A stretch of 64,000 nucleotides of DNA, from contig NZ_ML137196.1 of assembly GCF_004011805.1 (NCBI RefSeq), positions 504,154 through 568,153 of the forward strand. The letters are read 5' to 3'. The notes below the pieces were generated by a model. The model did not search any database, was not told the origin of the DNA, and saw only the letters and a list, made by a program, of their open reading frames with translations. Source of the DNA: Piscinibacter defluvii (lineage in GTDB: Bacteria; Pseudomonadota; Gammaproteobacteria; Burkholderiales; Burkholderiaceae_C). The position numbers were made by a program, and so were the translations under genes. Shown here piece after piece: positions 42,583-52,076 of this stretch; position 1 is the first letter of the stretch; each line of letters opens with the position of its first letter.

Positions 42583-45308
42583 CCGGCCTCCTGCGCCGCC
42601 GCCTCGGGCAGCGTGCTGCCGTCGTCCTTCGGCGGCTCGCCGCGCGGCAGCTCGATCGTGAAGCGGGCCCCGAGCACCCGGCCGCCTTCGCGCCGCGTCT
42701 GCCCGCGGATCGTGCCGCCGTGCGCCTGCACGATGGCGCGACAGATCGCCAGGCCGAGGCCCACGCCGGGAGTGGCGCTCTCCTTCGTGCCGCGCTCGAA
42801 CTTCTCGAAGATCGCCTCCTCGCGGCCGGGCGGCAGGCCCGGCCCCTGGTCGTCGACGGTGATCAGCACATGCTCGCCGTCGACCCGCGCACCGATCGCG
42901 AGGCCGCTGCCGGCGGGGGTGTACTTGGCGGCATTCTCGAGCAGGTTGACGAACACACGCTCGAACAGCACGGCGTCGAGGTGCAGCAGCGGCAGCCCGT
43001 CGGCCAGCGCCACCTCGACGGGGCGGCCCTGCAGCGACGGCGCGCAGGCCGCCAGCGCGCTGCCCAGCACCTCCTCGAGCGGCTGCCAGGCGCGGTTGAG
43101 CTGCACCGCGCCGGCCTCCAGGCGCGCCATGTCGAGCAGGTTGCCCACCAGCGTGTCCATGCGGCGCGCCGAGGCACGGATCGCGCCGGCGATCTCGCGC
43201 CGCGCGGACGTGTCGTCGGGGCGCGCCAGCGCCAGCGTGTCGGCCAGCCCCACCAGCGCGGCCAGCGGCGTGCGCAGGTCGTGCGAGATGGCCGACAGCA
43301 GCGAGTTGCGCAGCCGCTCCGACTCGATCTGCAAGGTGCTCTGCTGCGCCACCTCGATGTAGTGGATGCGCTCCAGCGAGATCGCCAGCAGCGAGGCGCA
43401 GGTGTCGAGCGCGCGGCGCGGCTCGGGGCCGAGCACGCGGTGCCGGTCGGCCTCGTGCGCCGGCTCGATGGCCAGCACGCCGCGCACGCGCATCGGCGCC
43501 TTCAGCGGCAGCACCAGGCAGCGGCTCGCCGGCAGCGTGTCGGTGCCCTGCCCGGCCGGCTCGCCGCGGTCGAAGGCCCATTGCGCCACGCCCATGTCGA
43601 CCGCCGCGGTGCCGCCGGGCAGCGGCTGCAGCCGGTCCTCCGCATCGGCCAGCAGCAGGCTCGAGCGCGCGCCGAACTCGGCGGCCAGGAAACGCGCGCC
43701 GATCTCGCCCACCTGCTCGGGCAGCAGCACGGCGGACAGGTCGCGCGCCATCGCGTACAGGCTGCGCACGCGGTGCTCGCGCCGGGTGGCCGATTCGGCC
43801 TGCAGCTTGAGCACCGCGGTGAGCTGGCCGATCACCAGCGCGACCAGCAGCATCACCGCGAAGGTGACCAGGTACTGCACGTCGCTGACCGCGAACGAGA
43901 AGCGCGGCGGCACGAAGAAGAAATCGAACAGCCCGACGCCGAGCACCGCGGCCAGCACCGCCGGGCCGCGCCCGTGGCGCAGCGCGACGCCGACCACCAC
44001 GAGCAGGAACAGCATCACGATGTTGGCCAGCTCGAACACCGCGAGCAGCGGCGTCGAGACCAGCGCCACCGCGACGCAGGCCGCCGCCGCCACCGCATAA
44101 CCCGGCCAGGGCCAGGCCGCCTCCGGCGCCGCGGGCGCCGGCACGCCCGGCGCGCCGCGGGTGCCGGCCGGCAGCGCGACCTGCAGCACGTCCAGGTCGT
44201 CGGCCAGCGCGGCGATGCGCTCGACCAGCGGCGCGCGCCAGGGCCAACGCCGCTCGCGCCGCCCGACCACCAGGCGCGCCAGGTTGTGCTCGCGGGCGTA
44301 GCGCACCAGCGCGGCGGCCGGCTCCGGACCGGCCGGGGTGGCGGTCACCGCCCCGAGTTCCTGGGCCAGCTTGAGCACACGCAGCGCATGCTGGCGCTGC
44401 GCCTCGGGCGCACGCTGCACCGCCGGCGTCTCCACGTGCACCGCATGCCAGGGCACGTCGAGCTGCGCGGCCAGGCGCGCGCAGCTGCGCACCACCTTCT
44501 CGCCGTGTTCGCCCAGGCCGATGCAGGCCAGCAGCGCCTCGCGGTTGGGCCACACCGCCTGCACCGAGCTCTGGCGCCGGAAGGCCTGCATCTCGTCGTC
44601 GACGCGGTCGGCCGTGCGGCGCAGCGCCAGCTCGCGCAGCGCGAGCAGGTTGCCCTTGCGGAAGAAGTTCGCCGCGGCGCGCTCCGCCTGCGCGGGCAGG
44701 TAGACCTTGCCGGCCGCCAGGCGGGCGAGCAGCTCGTCGGGCGGCAGGTCGACCACCACCACTTCGTCGGCCTCGTCGAACAGCCGGTCCGGCACCGTCT
44801 CCCAGACGCGGATGCCGGTGATGCCGCTGACGATGTCGTTCAGGCTCTCGAGGTGCTGCACGTTCATCGTCGACCAGACGTCGACGCCGGCGTCGAGCAG
44901 CTCCTCGACGTCCTGCCAGCGCTTGGGGTGGCGCGAGCCGGGCGCGTTGCTGTGCGCCAGCTCGTCGAGCAGCAGCAGCGGGTCCGGCTGCCGCGCGGCC
45001 CAGGCGAGCGCGGCGTCGAGGTCGAACTCCTGCAGCACGCGCTCGCGGTAGGGCACCGCCTTCAGCGGCAGGCGCGGCAGGCCGCGCGCCATCGCCTCGG
45101 TGTCGGCACGGCCATGCGTCTCGACGATGCCGATCAGCAGCGCCCGGCCCTGCGCCTGCGCGGCGCGCGCGGCGGCCAGCATGGCCCAGGTCTTGCCCAC
45201 CCCGGCCGAGGCGCCGAAGAAGATCTTCAGGCGGCCACGGTGCGCCTTCGCCTCCTCCTGCTGCACCTGCTGCAGCAGCGCGTCGGGGTCGGGGCGCTGC
45301 TCGGTCAC
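42579..45308 (-). CDS. kdpD: Sensor histidine kinase KdpD
   Basis: The 909-aa protein has the full KdpD layout. An N-terminal KdpD domain carries the Walker-like GASAGVGKTWAML (32-44) and LLLDELAHSNAPGSRHPKRWQDV. A universal-stress-protein domain (about 250-380) and four transmembrane helices (about 403-500) follow. Then come a GAF domain, a HisKA box with His676 in SAISHDLRTPLAAL, and an HATPase with NLLENAAKYTP and GVGLGLAI. It senses K+ limitation and phosphorylates KdpE. The GTG start overlaps the corA-type gene stop (GTGA), so it is translationally tied to that gene rather than to kdpC. Confidence 0.95.
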   Translation of the reverse strand: MTEQRPDPDALLQQVQQEEAKAHRGRLKIFFGASAGVGKTWAMLAAARAAQAQGRALLIGIVETHGRADTEAMARGLPRLPLKAVPYRERVLQEFDLDAALAWAARQPDPLLLLDELAHSNAPGSRHPKRWQDVEELLDAGVDVWSTMNVQHLESLNDIVSGITGIRVWETVPDRLFDEADEVVVVDLPPDELLARLAAGKVYLPAQAERAAANFFRKGNLLALRELALRRTADRVDDEMQAFRRQSSVQAVWPNREALLACIGLGEHGEKVVRSCARLAAQLDVPWHAVHVETPAVQRAPEAQRQHALRVLKLAQELGAVTATPAGPEPAAALVRYAREHNLARLVVGRRERRWPWRAPLVERIAALADDLDVLQVALPAGTRGAPGVPAPAAPEAAWPWPGYAVAAAACVAVALVSTPLLAVFELANIVMLFLLVVVGVALRHGRGPAVLAAVLGVGLFDFFFVPPRFSFAVSDVQYLVTFAVMLLVALVIGQLTAVLKLQAESATRREHRVRSLYAMARDLSAVLLPEQVGEIGARFLAAEFGARSSLLLADAEDRLQPLPGGTAAVDMGVAQWAFDRGEPAGQGTDTLPASRCLVLPLKAPMRVRGVLAIEPAHEADRHRVLGPEPRRALDTCASLLAISLERIHYIEVAQQSTLQIESERLRNSLLSAISHDLRTPLAALVGLADTLALARPDDTSARREIAGAIRASARRMDTLVGNLLDMARLEAGAVQLNRAWQPLEEVLGSALAACAPSLQGRPVEVALADGLPLLHLDAVLFERVFVNLLENAAKYTPAGSGLAIGARVDGEHVLITVDDQGPGLPPGREEAIFEKFERGTKESATPGVGLGLAICRAIVQAHGGTIRGQTRREGGRVLGARFTIELPRGEPPKDDGSTLPEAAAQEAG

Positions 45309-46270
45309 AGCCAGCCGACGCGCTTGAAGCGCCAGAAGAGCAGCCCCGCGGCACCGGCGATCGCGGCCAGCGCCATCGGGTAGCCGAAGGCCCATTTCAG
45401 CTCGGGCATGTGCTCGAAGTTCATGCCCCAGATGCCGGCCAGCGCGGTGGAGACGGCGAAGATCGCGGCCCAGGCGGCCAGCCGCTTGGTGGTCTCGGAC
45501 TCCTCGATCGTCACCATCGACAGGTTGACCTGGATCGCGGTGGCGATGGTGTCGCGCATCGCGTCGATCGCGCCGTTGATGCGCGCCAGGTGATCGTGCA
45601 CGTCGCGGAAGTACTCCTGGCTCTTCGCGCACACCGTCGGCACGCGCCCGCCGTGCAGCTTGCCGGCCACCTCGAGCAGCGGCGCGACGGCATGGCGCAG
45701 CAGCGTGGCGCGGCGCTTGAGCGCGTACAGCCGCTCGATGTTGCGGCGTGCCGCACCGTGCTCGAAGATCTGCGCCTCGATGCCCTCCAGCTCGGTCTCG
45801 AGCTGGTCCAGCAGCGGGAAGTAGCGGTCCACCACCGCGTCCATCAGCGCGTAGAAGACGAAGCCGGCGCCATGGCCGAGCAGCTCGGGCTCGCGCTCGC
45901 AGCGCTCGCGCACGCCCAGGAAGCCCTGCTGGCTGCGGTTGCGCACCGAGAGCACGAAGTTCGGGCCGACGAAGATCGCCACCTCGCCGACCTGCAGATC
46001 GCCCTGCTCCATCTCGAGCAGCTGCAGCACGACGAACAGCGTGGCGCCGTACTCCTCGATCTTCGGGCGCTGGTGGCCCTTCAGCGCATCCTCCACGGCC
46101 AGTTCGTGCAGCTCGAACTCGCGCTGCATGTCGCGCAGCTCGGCGTCGCTGGCGTCGCGCAGTGCCACCCAGACGAAACAGCCGGGGCGGCGCAGCCACT
46201 CGTCGATGTCGTCCACCGCGATGTCGGCGAGCTTGCGGCCGTCCTCGTACGCGACGCAGTTGATCAGCAT
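45305..46270 (-). CDS. CorA-family divalent/metal cation transporter inside the kdp operon
   Basis: The 321-aa protein has the CorA/ZntB layout: a soluble N-terminal funnel, the long stalk helix around HDHLARINGAIDAMRDTIATAIQ, and two C-terminal transmembrane helices with the selectivity motif WGMNFEHMPE (GMN) between them. It moves Mg2+, Co2+ or related cations. It lies 18 bases after kdpC and overlaps kdpD by 4 bp, so it is transcribed as part of kdp. CorA transporters are not standard kdp members. Confidence 0.9.
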   Translation of the reverse strand: MLINCVAYEDGRKLADIAVDDIDEWLRRPGCFVWVALRDASDAELRDMQREFELHELAVEDALKGHQRPKIEEYGATLFVVLQLLEMEQGDLQVGEVAIFVGPNFVLSVRNRSQQGFLGVRERCEREPELLGHGAGFVFYALMDAVVDRYFPLLDQLETELEGIEAQIFEHGAARRNIERLYALKRRATLLRHAVAPLLEVAGKLHGGRVPTVCAKSQEYFRDVHDHLARINGAIDAMRDTIATAIQVNLSMVTIEESETTKRLAAWAAIFAVSTALAGIWGMNFEHMPELKWAFGYPMALAAIAGAAGLLFWRFKRVGWL

Positions 46271-46288
46271 GGCGCGGGCTCCCCAGGG

Positions 46289-46882
46289 TCAGGGCGGCAT
46301 CTTCCCACGCCGTGCAGCGCCATCCAGCGCGAGGTTGAGCTGCAGCACGTTGACACGCGGCTCGCCGATGACGCCGAGCAGCGCGCCTTCGGTGTGGGCC
46401 TCGACCAGCGCGCGCACATCCTCCTCCGGCAGGCCGCGCACACGCGCGACGCGCGCCGCCTGCCAGTCGGCGGCCGCGCGGCTGATGTGCGGGTCCAGCC
46501 CGCTGGCCGAGGCGGTGACCAGGTCCACCGGCACCGGCCGCGTGTTGCCGGGGTCGGCCGCACGCAGGGCCTCGATGCGCGACCTGACCGCCTGGTGCAG
46601 GGCGGGGTTGCTGGGCCCGAGGTTGGAGCCCGACGAGTGCGCCGCGTCGTAGGGGGTCGGCCCGGTGGCCGACGGGCGGCCCCAGAAGTGCTTCGGGTCG
46701 CCGAAGGCCTGGCCGATCAGCGCGGAGCCGACCGGCTGCCCGTCGCGCAGGATCAGGCTGCCGTTGGCCTGGGCCGGGAACGCCGCCTGCGCGACGCCGG
46801 TCACCGCGAGCGGGTAGAGCAGGCCGGTGAGCAGCGACAGCAGCACGAACAGCACGAGTGCGGGGCGAAGTTCGGACGTCAT
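46289..46882 (-). CDS. kdpC: Potassium-transporting ATPase subunit KdpC
   Basis: The 197-aa protein has one N-terminal transmembrane helix and the periplasmic KdpC domain with [54 protein letters not shown] and the terminal [12 protein letters not shown]. It stabilises the KdpFABC complex and raises its K+ affinity. It starts 10 bases after kdpB. Confidence 0.95.
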   Translation of the reverse strand: MTSELRPALVLFVLLSLLTGLLYPLAVTGVAQAAFPAQANGSLILRDGQPVGSALIGQAFGDPKHFWGRPSATGPTPYDAAHSSGSNLGPSNPALHQAVRSRIEALRAADPGNTRPVPVDLVTASASGLDPHISRAAADWQAARVARVRGLPEEDVRALVEAHTEGALLGVIGEPRVNVLQLNLALDGAARRGKMPP

Positions 46883-46892
46883 GGTCGCTCCA

Positions 46893-48959
46893 TCAGGCCA
46901 GGCCGGCGGCGGCGAGCAGCAGGTCGATCGCCTTGATGCCGATGAACGGCACGATCACGCCGCCCAGGCCGTAGATCAGCAGATTGCGGCGCAGCAGCAC
47001 CGCCGCGCCGACGGCGCGGTAGGGCACGCCCCTGAGCGCCAGCGGGATCAGCGCCACGATGACCAGCGCGTTGAAGATCACCGCCGACAGGATGGCCGAG
47101 GTCGGGCTCGCGAGCCCCATCAGGTTCAGCGCGCCGAGCTGCGGATAGGTGGCGACGAAGGCCGCGGGGATGATCGCGAAGTACTTCGCGATGTCGTTGG
47201 CGATGCTGAAGGTGGTCAGCGCGCCGCGCGTCATCAGCATCTGCTTGCCGGTCTCGACGATCTCGATCAGCTTGGTCGGGTTGCTGTCCAGGTCGACCAT
47301 GTTGCCGGCCTCCTTGGCCGCCTGGGTGCCGGTGTTCATCGCCACCGCCACGTCGGCCTGCGCCAGCGCGGGCGCGTCGTTGGTGCCGTCGCCGGTCATC
47401 GCCACCAGCCGGCCGGCGTCCTGGTGCGCGCGGATCAGCTGCAGCTTGGCCTCCGGCGTGGCCTCGGCGAGGAAGTCGTCCACGCCCGCCTCGGCGGCGA
47501 TGGCCGCCGCCGTCAGGCGGTTGTCGCCGGTCACCATCACCGTCTTGATGCCCATGCGGCGCAGTTCGGCGAAGCGCTCCTTGATGCCGCCCTTGACGAT
47601 GTCCTTCAGCTCGACGATGCCCAGGACCTTCGTGCCCTCGGCGACCACCAGCGGCGTGCTGCCGCGCCGCGCCACGTCGTCGGCCGCCTGCTGCATCGCG
47701 GCCGGGAAGTGCCCGCCGAGCGCCTCGACATGGCGGCGGATCGCGTCGGCCGCGCCCTTGCGCAGCTGGCGCCCCTGCGGCAGATCGACGCCGCTCATGC
47801 GCGTCTGCGCCGTGAAGTGCACGAAGCTCGCCCCCAGCGCCGCCACGTCGCGTTCGCGCAGCCTGAACTTCTGCTTGGCCAGCACGACGATGCTGCGCCC
47901 CTCGGGAGTCTCGTCGGCCAGCGAGGCGAGCTGGGCCGCGTCGCCCAGATCGGCCTCGTTGACGCCGGCGGCCGGGATGAAGGCGCTGGCCTGGCGGTTG
48001 CCGAGCGTGATGGTGCCGGTCTTGTCGAGCAGCAGCACGTCGACGTCGCCGGCCGCCTCAACCGCGCGGCCCGAGGTGGCGATCACGTTGGCCTGCAGCA
48101 TGCGGCTCATGCCGGCCACGCCGATCGCCGACAGCAGCCCGGCGATGGTGGTCGGGATCAGGCACACCAGCAGCGCCACGAGCGTCACCAGGCCGACCGG
48201 CGCGCCGGCGCCGGAGACCCGCACGCCGAAGGCGGAGAACGGCAGCAGCGTGACGACGACGCCGAGGAACACGAGGGTCAGCGCCACCAGCAGGATGGTC
48301 AGCGCGATCTCGTTGGGCGTCTTCTGGCGCTTGGCGTTCTCGACCATCGCGATCATGCGGTCGACGAAGGTCTCGCCCGGGTTCACGCCGATGCGCACGA
48401 CGATCCAGTCCGACAGCGCGCGCGTGCCGCCCGTCACCGCCGAGAAGTCGCCGCCGGACTCGCGGATCACCGGCGCCGACTCGCCGGTGATCGCGCTCTC
48501 GTCGACCGAGGCGACGCCGTCGATCACCTCGCCGTCGCCCGGGATCACGTCACCGGCCTCGACCAGCACGATGTCGCCGCGGCGCAGGCTGTCGGCCTCG
48601 ATCGGGTGCCACGTCATCGTGCCGCGCGGCTGGCCCGGGTGGTAGTCGCCTTCCAGCTTCCGGGCCCAGGTCTTCTTCTTCAGGCCGCGCAGCGAGGCCG
48701 CCTGGGCCTTGCTGCGGCCCTCGGCCAGCGCCTCGGCGAAGTTGGCGAACAGCACGGTGATCCAGAGCCAGAGCGCCACGCCGAGCGTGAACACCCCCGG
48801 CTGCGCGAGCGCCAGCGCGGTGGTGAAGACCGCGCCGACCCAGGTGACGAACATCACCGGGTTGCGCCACTGCACGCGCGGGTCGAGCTTGCGGAACGCA
48901 TCGGCCAGCGCCGGGCGCACCAGCGTCGGGTCGAACAGCGTGAGGGTCCGGCGCGTCAC
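46893..48959 (-). CDS. kdpB: Potassium-transporting P-type ATPase KdpB
   Basis: The 688-aa P-type ATPase has the actuator TGES (158-161), the phosphorylation site Asp312 in [13 protein letters not shown], and the hinge [22 protein letters not shown]. It supplies energy by ATP hydrolysis for K+ passing through KdpA. The GTG start at 48959 overlaps the kdpA stop as GTGA. Length and motifs are as in the family. Confidence 0.96.
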   Translation of the reverse strand: MTRRTLTLFDPTLVRPALADAFRKLDPRVQWRNPVMFVTWVGAVFTTALALAQPGVFTLGVALWLWITVLFANFAEALAEGRSKAQAASLRGLKKKTWARKLEGDYHPGQPRGTMTWHPIEADSLRRGDIVLVEAGDVIPGDGEVIDGVASVDESAITGESAPVIRESGGDFSAVTGGTRALSDWIVVRIGVNPGETFVDRMIAMVENAKRQKTPNEIALTILLVALTLVFLGVVVTLLPFSAFGVRVSGAGAPVGLVTLVALLVCLIPTTIAGLLSAIGVAGMSRMLQANVIATSGRAVEAAGDVDVLLLDKTGTITLGNRQASAFIPAAGVNEADLGDAAQLASLADETPEGRSIVVLAKQKFRLRERDVAALGASFVHFTAQTRMSGVDLPQGRQLRKGAADAIRRHVEALGGHFPAAMQQAADDVARRGSTPLVVAEGTKVLGIVELKDIVKGGIKERFAELRRMGIKTVMVTGDNRLTAAAIAAEAGVDDFLAEATPEAKLQLIRAHQDAGRLVAMTGDGTNDAPALAQADVAVAMNTGTQAAKEAGNMVDLDSNPTKLIEIVETGKQMLMTRGALTTFSIANDIAKYFAIIPAAFVATYPQLGALNLMGLASPTSAILSAVIFNALVIVALIPLALRGVPYRAVGAAVLLRRNLLIYGLGGVIVPFIGIKAIDLLLAAAGLA

Positions 48960-50665
48960 GTCGCACTCCACAGCATCAGGTGCTCGACGAGCGGGCCCAG
49001 GGCCAGCGCCGGCACGTAGTTCAGCAGGCCGACCAGCAGCACCGTGCCGATCAGCAGCACCACGAACAGCGGCCCGTGCGTGGGCAGGGTACCGGGCGTC
49101 GCGGGCAGGCGCTTCTTGGCCGCCAGCGAGCCGGCGATCGCCAGCACCGGCACGATCACGCCGAATCGGCCGAACCACATCGCCAGGGCCAGCATCAGGT
49201 TGTAGAAGGGCGTGTCGGCGGAGAGGCCGGCGAAGGCGCTGCCGTTGTTGTTGGCCGCCGACGAGAAGGCGTACAGCACCTCGCTGAAGCCGTGCGGCCC
49301 GGGGTTCGGGATGCCCGCGCGGCCGGCCTCGCTGCTCACCGCGAGCGCCGTGCCCAGCAGCACCAGCAGCGGCGTCACGAGGATCGCGATCGAGACCATC
49401 TTCATCTCGTGGGCCTCGATCTTCTTGCCCAGGTACTCGGGCGTGCGCCCGATCATCAGCCCGGCGATGAAGACGCCCATGATCGCGAACAGGAGCATGC
49501 CGTACAGGCCGGCGCCGACGCCGCCGAACACCACCTCGCCGAGCTGGATCAGCACCAGCGGCACGGCACCGCCCAGCGGCGTGAAGCTGTCGTGCATCGC
49601 GATCACCGCGCCGCAGGAGGCCGCCGTCGTGATGGTCGCGAACAGCGCCGAGGCATTGATGCCGAAGCGCGCCTCCTTGCCTTCCATGTTGCCGCCCGGC
49701 TGGCTGGCGCTGACGGCCTGGTCGGCGCCGAGCGCCGCCAGTGCCGGGTTGCCCTGCTGTTCGGCCCATGTCGCGCCGATCGCCGCCACGACGAACAGGA
49801 TCGTCATCGCCGCCAGCACCGCCCAGCCCTGGCGCAGGTCGCCGACGATGCGGCCGAACACGAAACACAGCGCGGCCGGGATCAGGAAGATCGACAGCAT
49901 CTGCAGGAAGTTGGTCAGCGCGCTCGGGTTCTCGAACGGGTGCGCCGAGTTGGTGTTGAAGAAGCCGCCGCCGTTGGTGCCGAGCAGCTTGATCGCCAGC
50001 TGCGAGGCCACCGGGCCCATCGCGAGCGTCTGCGTGCCGCCCTCGAGCGTCTTCGCCTCCACGTAGGCCGACAGGGTCTGGATCACGCCCTGGCTCACGA
50101 GCACCAGCGCGAACACGAAGGACAGCGGCAGCAGGATCCACACGGTGGCCCGCGTCAGGTCGACCCAGACGTTGCCGATCGCCCGGGCCGAATGGCGCGC
50201 GAAGCCGCGCACCAGCGCGACGACCACGGCGATGCCGGTGGCGGCCGACAGGAAGTTCTGCACCGTCAGGCCCAGCATCTGCGTCAGGTAGCTCATCGTC
50301 GCCTCGCCGCCGTAGCCCTGCCAGTTGGTGTTGGTGACGAAGCTGATCGCGGTGTTGAACGCCGAGTCGGGCGCCACGGCGGCCATGCCCGCCGGGTTCA
50401 GGGGCAGGCCGGCCTGCAGGCGCTGCAGGGCATAGACGGCCAGCACCCCGACCCCGTTGAAGATCAGCAGGCCGACCGTGTAGCGCAGCCAGCCGGTCTC
50501 CTCGCCGGCGTGCACGCCGGCCAGGCGGTACAGCGGCGCCTCGATCCGTGCGCCGAGCGCGAAACGGCCGGCCATCACCGCATCGATCCCCCGCGCGAGC
50601 GGCCAGGCCAGCGCGAGCAGCAGCGCCAGGAAGGCGACCAGCTGCATCCAGCCCGCGGCGGTCAC
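48956..50665 (-). CDS. kdpA: Potassium-transporting ATPase subunit KdpA
   Basis: The 569-aa protein is the K+ channel-like subunit with ten transmembrane helices and four degenerate selectivity loops, such as [13 protein letters not shown] and [21 protein letters not shown]. The start is taken as GTG at 50665, which overlaps the kdpF stop (GTGA). The ATG at 50647 would remove six residues. Slightly longer than E. coli KdpA (557). Confidence 0.95.
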   Translation of the reverse strand: MTAAGWMQLVAFLALLLALAWPLARGIDAVMAGRFALGARIEAPLYRLAGVHAGEETGWLRYTVGLLIFNGVGVLAVYALQRLQAGLPLNPAGMAAVAPDSAFNTAISFVTNTNWQGYGGEATMSYLTQMLGLTVQNFLSAATGIAVVVALVRGFARHSARAIGNVWVDLTRATVWILLPLSFVFALVLVSQGVIQTLSAYVEAKTLEGGTQTLAMGPVASQLAIKLLGTNGGGFFNTNSAHPFENPSALTNFLQMLSIFLIPAALCFVFGRIVGDLRQGWAVLAAMTILFVVAAIGATWAEQQGNPALAALGADQAVSASQPGGNMEGKEARFGINASALFATITTAASCGAVIAMHDSFTPLGGAVPLVLIQLGEVVFGGVGAGLYGMLLFAIMGVFIAGLMIGRTPEYLGKKIEAHEMKMVSIAILVTPLLVLLGTALAVSSEAGRAGIPNPGPHGFSEVLYAFSSAANNNGSAFAGLSADTPFYNLMLALAMWFGRFGVIVPVLAIAGSLAAKKRLPATPGTLPTHGPLFVVLLIGTVLLVGLLNYVPALALGPLVEHLMLWSAT

Positions 50666-50754
50666 GAGAAGTCCTCCGGCCGCAGCAGCACCGCGACGAG
50701 GTACACCCCCAGGCCGGCGGCCAGCAGCGCCGCGGCGATCTCCCAACCGCTCAT
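50662..50754 (-). CDS. kdpF: Potassium-transporting ATPase small subunit KdpF
   Basis: A 30-aa single-helix peptide, [20 protein letters not shown] followed by [10 protein letters not shown], matches KdpF, the lipid-like stabiliser of KdpFABC. The final RPEDF is a family mark. Its start overlaps the preceding small gene as ATGA, and its stop overlaps kdpA as GTGA. It is far shorter than usual gene-calling limits. Confidence 0.9.
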   Translation of the reverse strand: MSGWEIAAALLAAGLGVYLVAVLLRPEDFS

Positions 50755-50852
50755 GGCCGGCCCCCGTGCGGCCGCAGGCGCTCGCAGCCGGCGGCCAGGC
50801 CCAGCACCAGGGCCCAGAACAGGAGCGCGAGCCCCAGGCAGACGATGTCCAT
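50751..50852 (-). CDS. 33-aa membrane peptide at the head of the kdp operon
   Basis: The frame encodes [20 protein letters not shown] and then [13 protein letters not shown]: one transmembrane helix ending in a CERL pattern. GGAG stands six bases before the ATG, and the stop overlaps the kdpF start (ATGA). From memory, peptides of this pattern precede kdpF in other bacteria but are rarely annotated. A part in assembly or regulation of the pump is an inference from coupling. Confidence 0.65.
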   Translation of the reverse strand: MDIVCLGLALLFWALVLGLAAGCERLRPHGGRP

Positions 50853-50948
50853 GCGAATCTCCGTCGATACCGCTGCGATGCTAGGCAGCGGCGTGTCAAG
50901 ACGGGCACAAGAAGCGCCGGCGTCGCATCAAGAACTCGTCAAGGCGAT
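50853..50948. promoter_or_regulatory. kdp upstream region
   Basis: On the minus strand the region contains a perfect TTGACA (50898-50893) and repeated CTTG elements (TTCTTGTGCCCGTCTTGACA), but no -10 at normal spacing. Since kdp promoters usually need KdpE, a weak -10 and a nearby KdpE site would be expected. No KdpE site can be assigned by eye. Confidence 0.3.
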
Positions 50949-50980
50949 GTATCCAGCGCGTCTGCCGCGGCTCTGTGGTC
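50949..50980 (+). promoter_or_regulatory. Weak third copy of the bipartite motif
   Basis: GTATCCAGCGCG, 14 bases and GTGGT lie 27 bases before the next gene's ATG. GTAT and GTG have the same 26-base offset as in the two perfect copies at 35 and 40 kb, but the rest of the boxes is only partly conserved. Confidence 0.25.
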
Positions 50981-51006
50981 CATCCACAGGCGCCCGGAGG
51001 GTTTCG

Positions 51007-51969
51007 ATGAGGATCACCATGCACCGCGCCGCCGGCGCGATCGGACTGGCCACGGCCGCGCTGCTGGCCGCCTGCGGCGGAGGCGGCGACGCGGCCGACG
51101 GCCTCTCGGCCGCGGATGCGTCGGCGACGGCCACGCGCAAGATCGTGCTGAAGGGCGGCAATGACTGCATCGGCAGCTGCACCGGCGGCGGTGGCACGCC
51201 GGTGGCCGGGGCGGTGAACCCGCTGCCGACCCGTGCCCCGGCGCCCGACATCCTGGTGCGCGAATCCTTCGGCCCCGGCCCCGAGCAGCTGCGGCCCAAG
51301 GGCGGCAAGGGCGACATGCGTTCGGCCTTCCTGCACACGACGCTGGGCGGCTTCTGGGTCGAGTGGCCGGGCAGCAAGAACACGCAGTGGATCACCCCCA
51401 ACGGCGACCAGACCTGGAAGTTCGCCGGCGCCGGCGGCAACCCGCACGAGCTGCCGTCGCCGCTGCAGCCGGGTGAGATGTACGAGGGCGTGGCCTACTC
51501 GGAGCTGTTCGACGTCGTGACGCCGGTGTTCCCGACCGCGCTGCTGCCGGTGAACCTGCCCACGGCCACCCCCTGGGCGCTGTCGATCGAAGGTTATCCG
51601 ACCGACGTGCCGGACAGCTACCTCGCGCTCGGCCTGACCGACAGCGGCGCGACGCTGAGCAACCTGACCAGCGCCGCCCGCGTGGCCCTGCTGCTGCGCC
51701 CGGCGGCGCCCGACGCACCCGCCACGCGGCCCCTGCGCTGGGAACTCTGGGCCGGCGGCGCGACGCGCACGCTGCTGGCCTCGGGCAGCACGGACGACAT
51801 GACCTACAACCACCTCGAGCTGCGCTACGACCCGCTGGCCCAGCAGCTCGAGGCGCGCGTCAACGAGCAGGCCATCGGCCCGTTCCCGCTTGCGCTCGGC
51901 GTGCCGCGTTACGCCGGCTTCGAGGGGCTCGGGCTGGCGGACAACCTGGTGCTGCGCCGCCTGCCGTGA
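51007..51969 (+). CDS. Poly-Gly lipoprotein of unknown function
   Basis: The 320-aa protein has a lipoprotein signal with Cys23 in LLAACGGGG, a Ser/Ala-rich linker, and a CIGSC pair followed by GGGG. A beta-rich domain (about 80-320) follows: GGFWVEWPGSKNTQWITPNGDQTW, LRWELWAGGATRTLLASGSTDD, HLELRYDPLAQQLEARVNEQ. The last part looks like a concanavalin-like jellyroll. GGAGG stands six bases before the ATG at 51007. It is probably on the outer membrane. Confidence 0.65.
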   Translation: MRITMHRAAGAIGLATAALLAACGGGGDAADGLSAADASATATRKIVLKGGNDCIGSCTGGGGTPVAGAVNPLPTRAPAPDILVRESFGPGPEQLRPKGGKGDMRSAFLHTTLGGFWVEWPGSKNTQWITPNGDQTWKFAGAGGNPHELPSPLQPGEMYEGVAYSELFDVVTPVFPTALLPVNLPTATPWALSIEGYPTDVPDSYLALGLTDSGATLSNLTSAARVALLLRPAAPDAPATRPLRWELWAGGATRTLLASGSTDDMTYNHLELRYDPLAQQLEARVNEQAIGPFPLALGVPRYAGFEGLGLADNLVLRRLP

Positions 51970-51980
51970 GTCAAGAGCGC

Positions 51981-52008
51981 ACGCCCCTCCCATGACTCGG
52001 GGGGGCGT
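51981..52008. terminator. GC-rich hairpin after the lipoprotein gene
   Basis: ACGCCCC (51981-51987) pairs with GGGGCGT (52002-52008), and the inner CCC/GGG may extend it. It lies 12 bases after the stop codon. No T run follows, so intrinsic termination is uncertain. Confidence 0.4.
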
Positions 52009-52076
52009 GCCGGCGCGGGAGCCGAGGCGGGCCTGCCACCATTCCGGGCATCCACACGCCTCGGAGGAAACCGGCC

